Of a stretch of DNA of 55,390 nt, positions 26,158 through 35,356 are shown one piece after another. The DNA is from Bacteroidales bacterium (GTDB lineage: Bacteria > Bacteroidota > Bacteroidia > Bacteroidales > UBA932). The notes under the pieces were generated by a model. It made no database searches and was not told the origin of the DNA. It worked only from the letters and a program-made list of their open reading frames with translations. The position numbers and the translations under genes were made by a program. Where the stretch lies: assembly GCA_017546585.1 (NCBI GenBank), contig JAFYWC010000161.1, positions 1 through 55,390 of the forward strand. Reading direction: 5' to 3'. Each line of letters begins with the position of its first letter. Position 1 is the first letter of the stretch.

Positions 26158-29100
26158 CTAGGACTGGTGTTTCGGGATGGTGACGGTGAAGCTGGCACCG
26201 TTCAGAGTGAAGGACTTCTGGTAGGTGATTTCGCCGTTGCACTTCTGTATGATGTTGCGACAGATGGCCAGGCCGAGACCTGTGCCGCCGGTCTTTGTCG
26301 TGAAGTTCGGAGTGAACAGCTTGTCCAGGTTCTCACCCTTCACGCCCGGTCCGTTGTCATCGAACACGATGTCGTAGCAACCCTCTTTGATGCTGTTTCT
26401 CAGGTAGATCTGGATCTTGCCCTCGCATACGGCTTCGCCGCGTTCCTCAGCCTCCTTCTGCATAATCTCCACTGCTTGGATGGCGTTGGTGATCAGGTTC
26501 ACGAACACGCGGATGAGCTGTGGCTTAGGAGCCATCACGTATGCCTCTTCCATACCGATATATGTGAATCGGATGTTTTCCCTGTTGTCGAAGATTACGA
26601 GCTGATCCTTGAGTGTCTTGTCAAGATCCACAAGCACAGGGTCCTCCGTGTACAGTTTTGCGAAGGTCGAGAACTCGTTCGCTGTTTCTGACAGGATCTG
26701 GATGTGCTCCAGTACCACTGCTGCCACGGTGTCGAACTTCTCCTCCCACTTAGGATTGTTGTTGTGTTTCAGACGGATCAGTCTCTGGATCTCCAGCTTG
26801 ATAGGAGTGAGCGGATTCTTGATCTCGTGCGCAACCTGGCGCGCCATCTGGCTCCACGCTTTATCGCGTTCCGCCTGTGCCAGCTGCCTTGTCGAGTCGG
26901 ACAGATCCTTCACCATTCGGTTATATGCGTCCACGAGAGACGAGATTTCGTCATCCCTCTTGTACAGGATGTACTCAAGATTATTGATGTCCGCACTGTT
27001 CATCTTCTTGCCCATCTCCACAAGAGGAGAGAACATAGAGTTCACCTCACGCGTGCTGATGAGCAGCGAGATGATGAGCAGGAGAAGGAACAGGTTCATA
27101 ATGATGGCCGCGTGGAAGAACGCCTCCCTACGGAAGTCATAGTTGCGGTCTGTGTATGGAATACTCATAATGGCGATTATGTCTCCCTGCTCGTTGAAGA
27201 TAGGGGCATAAAGCGACCAGTACTGGTATCCCGCGATCTTTTCCTTATGTATATAGAACCTCTGGTTTCGGTTTCGGATGTTGTAGAATGCGTCCTGGTT
27301 GATTCGGCTTCCGAGGATCAGTTTCTCGAACACTTCCGGCGATGTCGACCTGAACACCTTTCCTCCCGGAGTGAACAGGGTGATGTCCGACTTTGTAGTG
27401 TTGCTTATGTCCTCGAGCGCATTGGCAAAGGCAGGAGTGTTGAGGTCTGACCAGCTGCTCGCATACCTCGTGCGGCTCTCCAGGAGACCCTGCACGGTGC
27501 TGACCTTCGACGACATTATGTTGAACATATTGGCCTCGTTCCTCTGGTATACGAAGAATATGCTCACCGCCGCCATACTTGCGAGAATAAGGAACGACGA
27601 TGTGAAGAGGATGAGGTTGATCCTCGTGCGGAAGTAATTGTTCTTGAAGGACTTGTTGTCCCTGTTCTTCTTGCCGGATATAGCAATCATCAACAACGCC
27701 AGGAAGATGAACAGATAAGAGAACGAAATGAAATACAGCATCGCGTTGCGTCTGTTTCGCGTCACGACGATGATCTCGTCTTCGCTTATCCTGCTGATGA
27801 AATGTATGTTGCCCTTCGTGCGGCTTATCGCCAGCTCTTCAGTGCCGTCCCCAGCTTTTTCATAGATGTTGGATACGGTTGGATAAGGATAATTCCCCTT
27901 ATATGAACTGAGATGCCCGTTCTTGTACTTCGCATATGAATATAAGGAAGGTATGTTCACGTCAGTCGGCTGACGGAATCGGCTGAGGATATTGTGGTAG
28001 CCCCTGTCCTCCTTGTTGCTCTTCTGCTCGATCTGCAGAATCATCCTGGTAAGCCCCACCTCCGGCTGATAGTAGATGAAGATGCCGGCGTAGCCGCCTC
28101 TTCCGTTCTTGTCGGAGAAGAAAAGGAAACGCGAGCCGTCCGCTATCGGCTCTCCGTTCTGGAGGATGCTTGTGATGATGTTCTGCCCCGGTACATCGCC
28201 CTCTCTATAGATGAGCACTCCGATATTGTAGTCCTGCCTTGTCCTGTTCAGATAGTATTCGGTGACCCTGTTGAGGACCATACCGGAACTGTTCTCCATC
28301 CTTGTCAAGGTGGAGATCAGCATATCTCCGGCAATGGCCTCCTCTACGCTGCGGAGCTGGATCTCAAGTCCGAGATCCCTTTCCACCGCGAGTCTGTTCG
28401 CCCATACCATCACTCTGTCCTGCTCCTTCCTGAAACCCAGTGAGCTGGCTGTGGCACTGAAATATAAAGCGGCAACGAACGCGAAGAATATCAGATGTTT
28501 GCGCTCGAAGATATTGTAATGCTTTCCGGTGAACTCCCAGATGACAGGTCTGAGCATCTGCAGGTATATAAGCAGACAGGCGAGAAGTCCGGTGTAAGAG
28601 AGATATACAAGGATGGCGTAGCCTATTCTCGAGTTGACCTTATACAGTTCGAGAGGTACGCTGGAGTTCATTATGAAACTTCGGAGAGTGATGTGCGAGT
28701 AGACCAGCAGAAGTCCGCTGAGAGCGACCAGTACAGTACCGAAGATTGCCAGCCTCATCTTTGCCTTGCTCTTGTCCTGGGTCAGGAACTTGGTGATCCT
28801 GCCCTTGATGAAGAACACGCATATGCTCATAATGAGGATGTATCCGTTGAGCAGGATCAGCGCACCCAGGGAAGGGAACACATCATCCGCATATATGGTA
28901 GGCGAGAAGATCTCGTAGATTCCGTTCAGCTTCAGTCCCCAGACATAGGCGACGGCATTGAGCACGGTGATCATCGGCACTACGGCAAGGAATGCCTTGA
29001 CTGTCCTGTGCCCTGCAAGGAACAGAACCATAGCCAGAGTGAACAGTATGAGCGCCAGCCACTTGAGAATGGAACTGTAGAAGAATGGAGACTCTGCGCC

Positions 29101-29730
29101 GGATTCATATACCACCTTGAACAGCGGCTGGCCGTCTACGTACACTGCACTGCCGCCGCTGTAGCCGAGGGGCTCCACGGTGTACTTTACAGGCAGTTTG
29201 AGCGCAGGGTTTATGCCGTTGTCGCTGTTGCTGATGTCGTGGATGAGGGAGTTCTTGATCTCGATTCCCGCAATGATTCTGTCGTTCCTTTCGCCGTCAA
29301 CGGCTTTCGCCAGATACCATTTGCTTCCGAGATTCAGATATGTAAGGTCTGAGGTAATCTCCGAGAGGGGAGACACCAGCCTGCTGTTGAGCGGGGTCAG
29401 CCTCTGGAAGACCATTATCGACGTGATGTCGTCGTTGGTTACGGGGAACTGGTTGTACCAGTAGAGGAGAGAGTCATTTACATAGTGATAGATCACCATA
29501 TCCTCCGGGATGCTCAAAGAGAATGATTCTCCCTGCTCCCTTTCGAAGGCGGCATCGATGTGCCTGTCCAGCAGTTCAAGGCGGGCGTCCACTCTGCCGG
29601 AGGCATCAGACGCCATATTGTCAGTGTCGCCGACTTCGTTGACTCCTGTCATCGAAACGACCAGGAGACACAGCGCCAGGACGAGACCTGTCAGCGGAAG
29701 TTTCTTGTGTATGAACTCTCGTGTAATCAT
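26158..29730 (-). CDS. NtrY-like sensor histidine kinase, very large
   Basis: An 1190-residue inner-membrane kinase. Helix 1 (~14-32) is followed by a ~190-residue extracytoplasmic domain, six helices between ~222 and 430, a second extracytoplasmic domain (~432-655), two helices (~660-725), a third sensor domain (~726-875) and a last helix (~875-895). A HAMP linker (~897-950) leads to the HisKA box QVAHEIKNPLTPIKL with phospho-acceptor His968. The HATPase has DDNGPGV and TKTGGTGLGLAICRNI. The layout resembles NtrY-type kinases. It lies five bases after rlmH on the same strand. Confidence 0.9.
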   Translation of the reverse strand: MITREFIHKKLPLTGLVLALCLLVVSMTGVNEVGDTDNMASDASGRVDARLELLDRHIDAAFEREQGESFSLSIPEDMVIYHYVNDSLLYWYNQFPVTNDDITSIMVFQRLTPLNSRLVSPLSEITSDLTYLNLGSKWYLAKAVDGERNDRIIAGIEIKNSLIHDISNSDNGINPALKLPVKYTVEPLGYSGGSAVYVDGQPLFKVVYESGAESPFFYSSILKWLALILFTLAMVLFLAGHRTVKAFLAVVPMITVLNAVAYVWGLKLNGIYEIFSPTIYADDVFPSLGALILLNGYILIMSICVFFIKGRITKFLTQDKSKAKMRLAIFGTVLVALSGLLLVYSHITLRSFIMNSSVPLELYKVNSRIGYAILVYLSYTGLLACLLIYLQMLRPVIWEFTGKHYNIFERKHLIFFAFVAALYFSATASSLGFRKEQDRVMVWANRLAVERDLGLEIQLRSVEEAIAGDMLISTLTRMENSSGMVLNRVTEYYLNRTRQDYNIGVLIYREGDVPGQNIITSILQNGEPIADGSRFLFFSDKNGRGGYAGIFIYYQPEVGLTRMILQIEQKSNKEDRGYHNILSRFRQPTDVNIPSLYSYAKYKNGHLSSYKGNYPYPTVSNIYEKAGDGTEELAISRTKGNIHFISRISEDEIIVVTRNRRNAMLYFISFSYLFIFLALLMIAISGKKNRDNKSFKNNYFRTRINLILFTSSFLILASMAAVSIFFVYQRNEANMFNIMSSKVSTVQGLLESRTRYASSWSDLNTPAFANALEDISNTTKSDITLFTPGGKVFRSTSPEVFEKLILGSRINQDAFYNIRNRNQRFYIHKEKIAGYQYWSLYAPIFNEQGDIIAIMSIPYTDRNYDFRREAFFHAAIIMNLFLLLLIISLLISTREVNSMFSPLVEMGKKMNSADINNLEYILYKRDDEISSLVDAYNRMVKDLSDSTRQLAQAERDKAWSQMARQVAHEIKNPLTPIKLEIQRLIRLKHNNNPKWEEKFDTVAAVVLEHIQILSETANEFSTFAKLYTEDPVLVDLDKTLKDQLVIFDNRENIRFTYIGMEEAYVMAPKPQLIRVFVNLITNAIQAVEIMQKEAEERGEAVCEGKIQIYLRNSIKEGCYDIVFDDNGPGVKGENLDKLFTPNFTTKTGGTGLGLAICRNIIQKCNGEITYQKSFTLNGASFTVTIPKHQS

Positions 29731-29735
29731 CTGTG

Positions 29736-30209
29736 CTATTCGTGGTGGTAAGGTTCACCTCTGATGATGGTGAATGCGCGGTAGATCTGCTCTGCAAAAA
29801 TCGCGCGAACCATCTGGTGGGAGAATGTCATCTTCGACAGAGATATCTTTGAATCGGATCTTTTATAAACTTCTTCAGAAAATCCGTATGCACCTCCGAT
29901 GACGAAGACGATGTCCTTTCCTATGTATGAGATCTTGTCCTGGAGTACCTTCGCCAGTTCGACGGATGTGTACTGCTTTCCTCTCTCGTCAAGCAGTATG
30001 AGGTCGTCCGTCGGGCGCACATTCTTCAGAATGAGCTCGCCCTCCTTCGACTTTATCTGCTCCTTTGAAAGCGCAGAGACGTTCTTCAGTTCCGGTATCT
30101 CGGTGATTGTGAACGGAATATAATGTTTCAGCCTGGACACGTATATGTCAAGTCCCTGCTTTACCCAGTCTCTGTCGGTCTTTCCGACTGTAAGTAGAGT
30201 TATCTTCAT
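29736..30209 (-). CDS. rlmH: 23S rRNA (pseudouridine1915-N3)-methyltransferase
   Basis: SPOUT-class enzyme that methylates pseudouridine 1915 in helix 69 of 23S rRNA. The ATG at 30207-30209 gives MKITLLTVGKTD and 157 residues, the usual length; an upstream codon would add five residues. The trefoil-knot SAM site is FVIGGAYGFSEEV, and the C-terminus LSKMTFSHQMVRAIFAEQIYRA ends in the conserved YHHE. It is upstream of the large kinase gene. Confidence 0.95.
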   Translation of the reverse strand: MKITLLTVGKTDRDWVKQGLDIYVSRLKHYIPFTITEIPELKNVSALSKEQIKSKEGELILKNVRPTDDLILLDERGKQYTSVELAKVLQDKISYIGKDIVFVIGGAYGFSEEVYKRSDSKISLSKMTFSHQMVRAIFAEQIYRAFTIIRGEPYHHE

Positions 30210-30231
30210 CTGTAAGTATGTCAATGAAGTA

Positions 30232-30259
30232 CAAATATACGAAAATTTGCATATCTTTG
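30232..30259. promoter_or_regulatory. Divergent -7 boxes between rlmH and the DUF4783 gene
   Basis: Minus strand TATATTTG at 30232-30239 is 22 bases before rlmH. Plus strand TATCTTTG at 30252-30259 is 23 bases before the DUF4783 ATG. No -33 TTTG is clear for either. Confidence 0.52.
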
Positions 30260-30282
30260 CCTTGTTAAATCAACGGCAGCAT

Positions 30283-30693
30283 ATGAATATCAGGGTCGCA
30301 GGAGTGCTGGCGGCAGTGATGCTCCTGTTCGCGTGTCCGGCAAAATCACAGACACACGGCAGAGGTTACGAAGTCTTTACTCCTATATCTAAATATTTGG
30401 GACAGGGAGATGTGGACAAGTTGTCCGCCTGGTTCTCCGACAATCTGGAGATCACCATCTTCTCGGCCACCAACGACTACAGCCGCAGCCAGGCCTGCCA
30501 GGTGCTCAAGTCGTTCTTTAAGTCCTACACGCCGCGCTCTTTCGAGATCGCCCATCAGGCAGGACGAACCAATATGAAGTATGCCCTGGGAACCCTCACT
30601 GCGGGAGGCGAACACTTTATGGTGACGATCTTTGTCGGATACAAGGATTCTTCCTACAAGATACAGCACTTGAAGATTGAAAGAATGGAATAA
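30283..30693 (+). CDS. DUF4783 secreted protein
   Basis: A 136-residue exported protein. The start at 30283 gives a signal peptide, MNIRVAGVLAAVMLLFACP, whose LFAC could even be a lipobox (Cys18), with AKSQ after it as an alternative cleavage site. The mature part resembles DUF4783 of Bacteroidota, an NTF2-like small fold: GDVDKLSAWFSDNLEITIF, YSRSQACQVLKSFFKS, and GTLTAGGEHFMVTIFV. Function unknown. It is a single-gene transcript between a -7 box and a strong terminator. Confidence 0.82.
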   Translation: MNIRVAGVLAAVMLLFACPAKSQTHGRGYEVFTPISKYLGQGDVDKLSAWFSDNLEITIFSATNDYSRSQACQVLKSFFKSYTPRSFEIAHQAGRTNMKYALGTLTAGGEHFMVTIFVGYKDSSYKIQHLKIERME

Positions 30694-30694
30694 A

Positions 30695-30722
30695 AAAAGG
30701 ATGACCGATCGGTCATCCTTTT
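30695..30722. terminator. Bidirectional terminator between the DUF4783 gene and der
   Basis: Perfect 28-base palindrome: AAAAGGATGACC, loop GATC, GGTCATCCTTTT. It serves the two converging genes, three bases from either stop. Confidence 0.92.
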
Positions 30723-30725
30723 CTG

Positions 30726-32033
30726 TTATTTCTGTCTGAGATAGATGTGTACCGGACATCCGAGGAAGTCGAACTTCGATCTCAGCTTGTTCTCGAGGAA
30801 TCTTCTGTAAGGCTCGCGGATATACTGCGGGAGGTTGCAGAAGAAAGCGAATGATGGAGAACGTGTAGGGAGCTGAGTGATGTACTTGATCTTGATGTAC
30901 TTGCCCTTCCAAGCCGGTGGAGGGTAGTTCTCGATCTCCGGAAGCATCTCCTCGTTGATCTTCGATGTCGAGATCTTGCGTGAGTAGTTCTCGTATACGT
31001 GTGCCGCTGCGTCGAGCACATCCATAATTCTCTGCTTGTTGATCACCGATGTGAAGATGATAGGAAGGTCATTGAACGGTGCAAGGCGCTCCTTGATCGC
31101 AATTGTGTATTCCTTCATAGTGTTGCTGTCCTTCTCGACGGTGTCCCACTTGTTCACTACGATCACACATCCCTTCTTGTTGCGCTGGATGAGGTTGAAG
31201 ATGGCCATATCCTGTGCCTCGATACCGCTCTGAGCGTCGATCATAAGGATGCAGACGTCTGAGTGCTCGATAGCGCGGATGGATCTCATTACCGAGTAGA
31301 ACTCAAGGTCTTCGTGTACCTTGGTCTTCTTGCGCATACCTGCTGTGTCCACGAGCATAAACTCGTGTCCGAACTTGTTGTAAAGGGTGGCGATGGAGTC
31401 ACGTGTGGTACCTGCGATAGGAGTCACGATGTTTCTCTCCTTGCCGAGGAGTGCATTGGTGAGTGAGGATTTGCCGACGTTAGGCTTTCCTACGATTGTG
31501 AAGTGAGGAAGGTCAGGACGGTCATCCTTGTCTGGGTCTTCAGCAGGCAGCTCCTTCACTATGGCGTCCAGGAGGTCTCCTGTACCGCCGCCGTTAGCAG
31601 CTGAAATGCTGTATACCTCTCCAAGTCCCAATGAATAGAACTGGAATGCGTCGTACATCTTCTCGCCTGAGTCGATCTTGTTGACTGCAAGAACGACAGG
31701 CTTTCCGCTGCGTCTGAGGATATCTGCGATCTCCTCGTCATAGTCGGTGATGCCTGTGCCGGCCTCTACCATAAAGAGGACAACGTGTGCCTCCTCGATG
31801 GCGAGAACCACCTGCTTGCGGATCTCCTCCTCAAAGATGTCGTCTGAGTTGGATGTGTATCCACCTGTGTCGACTACAGAAAACTCTGTGCCGCACCACT
31901 CACATCTGCCGTAGTGTCTGTCTCTTGTGACACCGGCTGTCTCGTCTACGATTGCCTGGCGCATTCCCACCAAGCGGTTGAAAAGTGTGGACTTTCCTAC
32001 GTTAGGACGTCCTACAATAGCTAATAAGCTCAT
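30726..32033 (-). CDS. der: Ribosome biogenesis GTPase Der (EngA)
   Basis: Tandem-GTPase assembly factor for the 50S subunit. The 435 residues carry two G domains: [14 protein letters not shown] and NKID in the first, then [18 protein letters not shown] and NKWDT in the second. The KH-like C-terminal domain begins near 350 and ends in the conserved [15 protein letters not shown] region. It is the last gene of an engB-prs-small protein-der run, so two ribosome-assembly GTPases share one strand and probably one transcript. Confidence 0.97.
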   Translation of the reverse strand: MSLLAIVGRPNVGKSTLFNRLVGMRQAIVDETAGVTRDRHYGRCEWCGTEFSVVDTGGYTSNSDDIFEEEIRKQVVLAIEEAHVVLFMVEAGTGITDYDEEIADILRRSGKPVVLAVNKIDSGEKMYDAFQFYSLGLGEVYSISAANGGGTGDLLDAIVKELPAEDPDKDDRPDLPHFTIVGKPNVGKSSLTNALLGKERNIVTPIAGTTRDSIATLYNKFGHEFMLVDTAGMRKKTKVHEDLEFYSVMRSIRAIEHSDVCILMIDAQSGIEAQDMAIFNLIQRNKKGCVIVVNKWDTVEKDSNTMKEYTIAIKERLAPFNDLPIIFTSVINKQRIMDVLDAAAHVYENYSRKISTSKINEEMLPEIENYPPPAWKGKYIKIKYITQLPTRSPSFAFFCNLPQYIREPYRRFLENKLRSKFDFLGCPVHIYLRQK

Positions 32034-32100
32034 AATGAATTGTTTAAATTAATATTACCCGCCTCACGGCGAGATTGCTAATCCCTATCCGGGAACGTAA

Positions 32101-32346
32101 TTATCGGCAGTCTGATCCGCAAGAGGCACATCCCCCGTCCGAGCACTGTGGAGTGCCGTCCGGGTTCTTCTTGCCCCATAGCTTTATCTCATCCTCCTTG
32201 GCGCACTTGATGCCTCTCTTTCTCATCTCCTTGTTGTTCTCGATCTCTGTCTCAGGAAACTTTCCGTCTTTCCTGAAGATGATGTTGAAGCAAAGGCCGA
32301 AGACGCAAAGAGCTACAAGTACAACCGATGCAAGCAGAATCTCCAT
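32101..32346 (-). CDS. Small single-pass membrane protein with Cys-rich C-terminus
   Basis: An 81-residue protein: one N-terminal helix (LLASVVLVALCVFGLCFNIIF), a charged middle (ETEIENNKEMRKRG), then WGKKNPDGTPQCSDGGCASCGSDC. Counting CAKEDE upstream, five cysteines lie in the soluble part, and the CxxC-like spacing could bind a metal or cluster. I do not recognise a named family. It sits six bases after prs and upstream of der; the tight spacing argues it is real. Confidence 0.72.
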   Translation of the reverse strand: MEILLASVVLVALCVFGLCFNIIFRKDGKFPETEIENNKEMRKRGIKCAKEDEIKLWGKKNPDGTPQCSDGGCASCGSDCR

Positions 32347-32352
32347 CAGATG

Positions 32353-33303
32353 TTAGTTGATGAAGCTTGAGCTGATCTCTTCGTAGTTGTACACCTTGTC
32401 GATGATGTCTGCGAAGATGTTTGCCATACTGAGGACAGTGATCTTGCTCTTGTCCTTTGCAGGGTCGTCGCTCAATGGAATAGTGTCGGCTACGATCACC
32501 TCCTCGAGTGCAGACTCTGCGATTCTGTCGTATGCAGGACCTGAAAGCACTGCGTGGGTAGCACAAGCGCGTACGCTGAGGGCTCCCATCTCCTTGAGGA
32601 CGTTGGCAGCCTTTGCCAATGTACCTGCTGTGTCGATCATATCGTCAACGATGATGACGTTCTTGCCTTCAACCTCTCCGATGGCTGTGATCGATCCTAC
32701 GACGTTAGCCTTCTCACGAGACTTGTGGCAGATGATGACAGGGCACTGGAGGTATCTTGCATATGCGTTTGCTCTCTTGGCACCACCCATATCCGGAGCT
32801 GCGATAGCGAGGTTCTCGATGTTCATAGCCTTGAGGTATGGGAGGAACACTGCGCTTGCGTAGATGTGGTCAACAGGGAAGTCGAAGAAGCCCTGAATCT
32901 GGTCTGCGTGGAGGTCGCAGGTCATTACGCGGTCGCATCCTGCCGCCTGAAGCATATTTGCCACGAGCTTTGCTCCGATTGAAACTCTCGGTCTGTCCTT
33001 GCGGTCCTGTCTTGCCCAACCGAAGTATGGCATTACAGCGATTACCTTGTGAGCAGATGCTCTCTTTGCAGCGTCGATCATAAGAAGGAGCTCAAAGAGG
33101 TTTTCTGTAGGAGGGAATGTCGACTGGATGATGAAGACAGTAGCGCCTCGTACGCTTTCATTGTAGCAAGGCTGGAATTCTCCGTCGCTGAATGTCAATA
33201 CATCTGATGCTCCTAACTTGAGACCGAGTTTGGTCGCAACTTTCTCTGCAAACGCTCTTGACGCCTTGCAGGTAAAGATTTTGATTTTGTGTTCGTCGTG
33301 CAT
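32353..33303 (-). CDS. prs: Ribose-phosphate pyrophosphokinase
   Basis: Makes PRPP from ribose 5-phosphate and ATP for nucleotide, His and Trp synthesis. The 316 residues show the ATP-binding YFGWARQDRK flag region, the metal-binding DLHADQIQGFF signature (~132-142), catalytic Lys in HKSREKANVV, and the PRPP loop VIIVDDMIDTAGT (~220-232). It lies between engB (15 bases upstream) and the small Cys-rich protein. Confidence 0.96.
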   Translation of the reverse strand: MHDEHKIKIFTCKASRAFAEKVATKLGLKLGASDVLTFSDGEFQPCYNESVRGATVFIIQSTFPPTENLFELLLMIDAAKRASAHKVIAVMPYFGWARQDRKDRPRVSIGAKLVANMLQAAGCDRVMTCDLHADQIQGFFDFPVDHIYASAVFLPYLKAMNIENLAIAAPDMGGAKRANAYARYLQCPVIICHKSREKANVVGSITAIGEVEGKNVIIVDDMIDTAGTLAKAANVLKEMGALSVRACATHAVLSGPAYDRIAESALEEVIVADTIPLSDDPAKDKSKITVLSMANIFADIIDKVYNYEEISSSFIN

Positions 33304-33318
33304 TGTATGAGGGTTTTG

Positions 33319-33930
33319 TTACATTTCCTTTTCCTTGATGCTCTGGAGGACTGACTCGATGTAGTCGAGGATTTCGTCTCTTCCGAGTCCTGTTTCAGAA
33401 GAACTGATGAATGTCGGCGGCAGTTCCTCCCAGAGTTCGAGGATCTGCTGCTTGTTCTTTTCGACCTGTGCGGCAAGCGCATTCGGGCCGTTCTTGTCGC
33501 CCTTTGTGAAAATGATTGCGAACGGGATCTGTCCCTGGCCGAGCTCGATGAGGAAGTCCATATCCACTTTTCCGATTTCGTGGCGTGAGTCGATCAGGAC
33601 GAAGAGCATTACCATCTCTTCGGAGAAATTCAGATAGTTTCGGATAACCTGCTCGAGCTTCTGCTTGCCTGTAGCTGATATTTTTGCATAACCGTAGCCC
33701 GGAAGGTCAACAAGATACCACTCCCTGTTGATCAGAAAGTGGTTTACGAGCCTGGTCTTTCCAGGCTTGCTGGAAGTCATCGCGAGCTTCTTGTTCTTGC
33801 AGAGCATATTGATGAGGGAAGACTTTCCCACATTCGACCTTCCGATGAAGGCGAATTCCGGAAATTTCTGCTTCGGTTTCTCGGAGATTCTGGTGCTGCT
33901 GCCTGAAAATAATGCTTCGGTAATCTTCAT
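33319..33930 (-). CDS. engB: Ribosome biogenesis GTPase EngB (YsxC/YihA)
   Basis: A 203-residue circular-order TRAFAC GTPase for late 50S assembly. G1 GRSNVGKSS (~30-38), G2 within SSKPGKTR, G3 DLPGYGYAK, G4 FTKGDK and G5 SSSETGLG are all present. It is the first gene of the engB-prs-small protein-der run and has a -7 box at 33959-33966. Confidence 0.95.
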   Translation of the reverse strand: MKITEALFSGSSTRISEKPKQKFPEFAFIGRSNVGKSSLINMLCKNKKLAMTSSKPGKTRLVNHFLINREWYLVDLPGYGYAKISATGKQKLEQVIRNYLNFSEEMVMLFVLIDSRHEIGKVDMDFLIELGQGQIPFAIIFTKGDKNGPNALAAQVEKNKQQILELWEELPPTFISSSETGLGRDEILDYIESVLQSIKEKEM

Positions 33931-33958
33931 AGATTCAGTCCTTTCTTTTAAACGTGCG

Positions 33959-33966
33959 CAAAGATA
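33959..33966 (-). promoter_or_regulatory. Candidate -7 box for the engB-prs-der run
   Basis: TATCTTTG on the minus strand, 28 bases before the engB ATG. No -33 TTTG at the usual spacing. Confidence 0.52.
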
Positions 33967-34019
33967 TGAAAATTTCTTTTATTTATTTTGAAATAGTGAT
34001 GACGTAATGGAAATTTTGC

Positions 34020-34027
34020 TAAATTTG
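34020..34027 (+). promoter_or_regulatory. Candidate -7 box for xseA-xseB (and perhaps the glycogen genes)
   Basis: TAAATTTG, 22 bases before the ATG at 34050. No clear -33. Since xseB and glgB are only 13 bases apart, this may be the promoter of the whole run to 42 kb. Confidence 0.5.
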
Positions 34028-34049
34028 TTGCAATGCAAATGTAAACCCT

Positions 34050-35168
34050 ATGGAAAAAGAATTTATTGACCTTTTTGAGTTCCAGTCGAAGCTGAAGGAG
34101 GGGATAGAATCGCTTTTTCCTAAACGTCTGTGGGTCAGGGCCGAAGTTAGTGCTGTAAAAGCACGTAACGGAGGCCATTGTTATCTGGAGCTGTCTCAAA
34201 GTGATGCGACAGGGCTGGTGGCCAAGGTGAATGCTATCATCTGGTCGTCCAGATACAGGTTCATCGCGCCATATTTCGAGTCTGTTACAGGCTCTCCGAT
34301 CAGCGAAGGAATGCTGATTCTTGTCGAGGTGCAGGTGACTTATAGTCAGCTGTATGGCTTCTCATTGATAATCAATGATATAGATCCGGAGTATTCGGTA
34401 GGAGTCAAGGAGCTGGAGAGGCAGCGTACGATAGAGCGTCTGGCTTCGGAAGGTCTTATGGACCTGCAGAAGCTGCTCGAGCTTCCTGAGCTGCCGTACA
34501 GGCTTGCGGTGGTTTCCGCTCCCGATGCTGCAGGTTATCGTGATTTCAGGAAGCACATCGACGAAAACGCATACGGATTCAAGTTTGACATCACCCTTTA
34601 TCCGGCTCTTATGCAGGGGGCTGAATGCCCTAAGTCCATAATCTCGGCCCTTGACGTCATCGTTGAGGAAGGGGAGGAGTATGACGCCGTCCTTGTGCTC
34701 CGAGGCGGCGGATCCAAGCTTGACCTGGCCTGCTATGACGACTATGATCTGGCGGCCGTCATCGCCCAGTATCCGTTGCCGGTGCTCACTGCCATCGGCC
34801 ACGACCAGGATTTCCACGTGTGCGATATGGTGGCGTATGAATATGTGAAGACCCCTACAGCCCTTGCGGACTATCTCATAGGCATATATGAAGATGAGGA
34901 CGCGAGACTGTCTTCGTATCAGACCCGCGTGAAGCTGGCCTTCACGAACCGCATCGCGCTGATGGAATCGGCCCTGAAGGTACTTCAGGCAAGGATTCAG
35001 GGTGCGGATCCGAGGAGGATTCTCGAGAGGGGATATGCGCTTGCGGTGGATGCTGAAGGAGTGGTGCTGAAGGGCGCTTCGGGAAGACGTTCCGGCGACA
35101 AGGTCGCAGTGCTGTTCGCAGACGGAACGCTTGAGTGTACAGTTGATAACATCAGAAGAAATGGCTGA
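34050..35168 (+). CDS. xseA: Exodeoxyribonuclease VII large subunit
   Basis: Degrades single-stranded DNA with XseB. The 372 residues are shorter than E. coli XseA (456), mainly because the coiled-coil region is reduced. The N-terminal OB domain is seen in LWVRAEVSAVKARNGGHCYLEL and VEVQVTYSQLYGFSLIINDIDP. The catalytic part has LAVVSAPDAAGYRDF, LRGGGSKLDLACYDDYDLA and TAIGHDQDFHVCDMVA, and the C-terminus ILERGYALAVDAEG is conserved. It overlaps xseB by eight bases. Confidence 0.93.
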   Translation: MEKEFIDLFEFQSKLKEGIESLFPKRLWVRAEVSAVKARNGGHCYLELSQSDATGLVAKVNAIIWSSRYRFIAPYFESVTGSPISEGMLILVEVQVTYSQLYGFSLIINDIDPEYSVGVKELERQRTIERLASEGLMDLQKLLELPELPYRLAVVSAPDAAGYRDFRKHIDENAYGFKFDITLYPALMQGAECPKSIISALDVIVEEGEEYDAVLVLRGGGSKLDLACYDDYDLAAVIAQYPLPVLTAIGHDQDFHVCDMVAYEYVKTPTALADYLIGIYEDEDARLSSYQTRVKLAFTNRIALMESALKVLQARIQGADPRRILERGYALAVDAEGVVLKGASGRRSGDKVAVLFADGTLECTVDNIRRNG

Positions 35169-35343
35169 AAAATTTGACTATGCTGCGGCTGTCGCGGAAC
35201 TTGAGGCGATAGCGGCCAAGGTAGAGGATCCTGAAACAGGCCTCGGTGATATAGATAAGTACATCAGGAGATCAGAGGAACTGATCGCCGGATGTCGTGC
35301 ATACCTCAGAGGTGTGCGTGAGAAACTGGAAGTTATGCAATAA
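35161..35343 (+). CDS. xseB: Exodeoxyribonuclease VII small subunit
   Basis: A 60-residue helical protein, MAEKFDYAAAVAELEAIAAK, with the family pattern of an N-terminal helix, a DPETGLGDIDKYIRRSEELI segment and a second helix ending REKLEVM. I choose the ATG at 35161, which overlaps the xseA stop (ATGGCTGA), over an upstream codon. Overlap implies coupled translation to keep stoichiometry. Confidence 0.88.
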   Translation: MAEKFDYAAAVAELEAIAAKVEDPETGLGDIDKYIRRSEELIAGCRAYLRGVREKLEVMQ

Positions 35344-35356
35344 AGAATACATAAAT

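Noticed and set aside
26167-29352. Long plus-strand frames opposite the large histidine kinase
   Set aside because: Antisense shadows; no start context, promoter box or recognisable domain.
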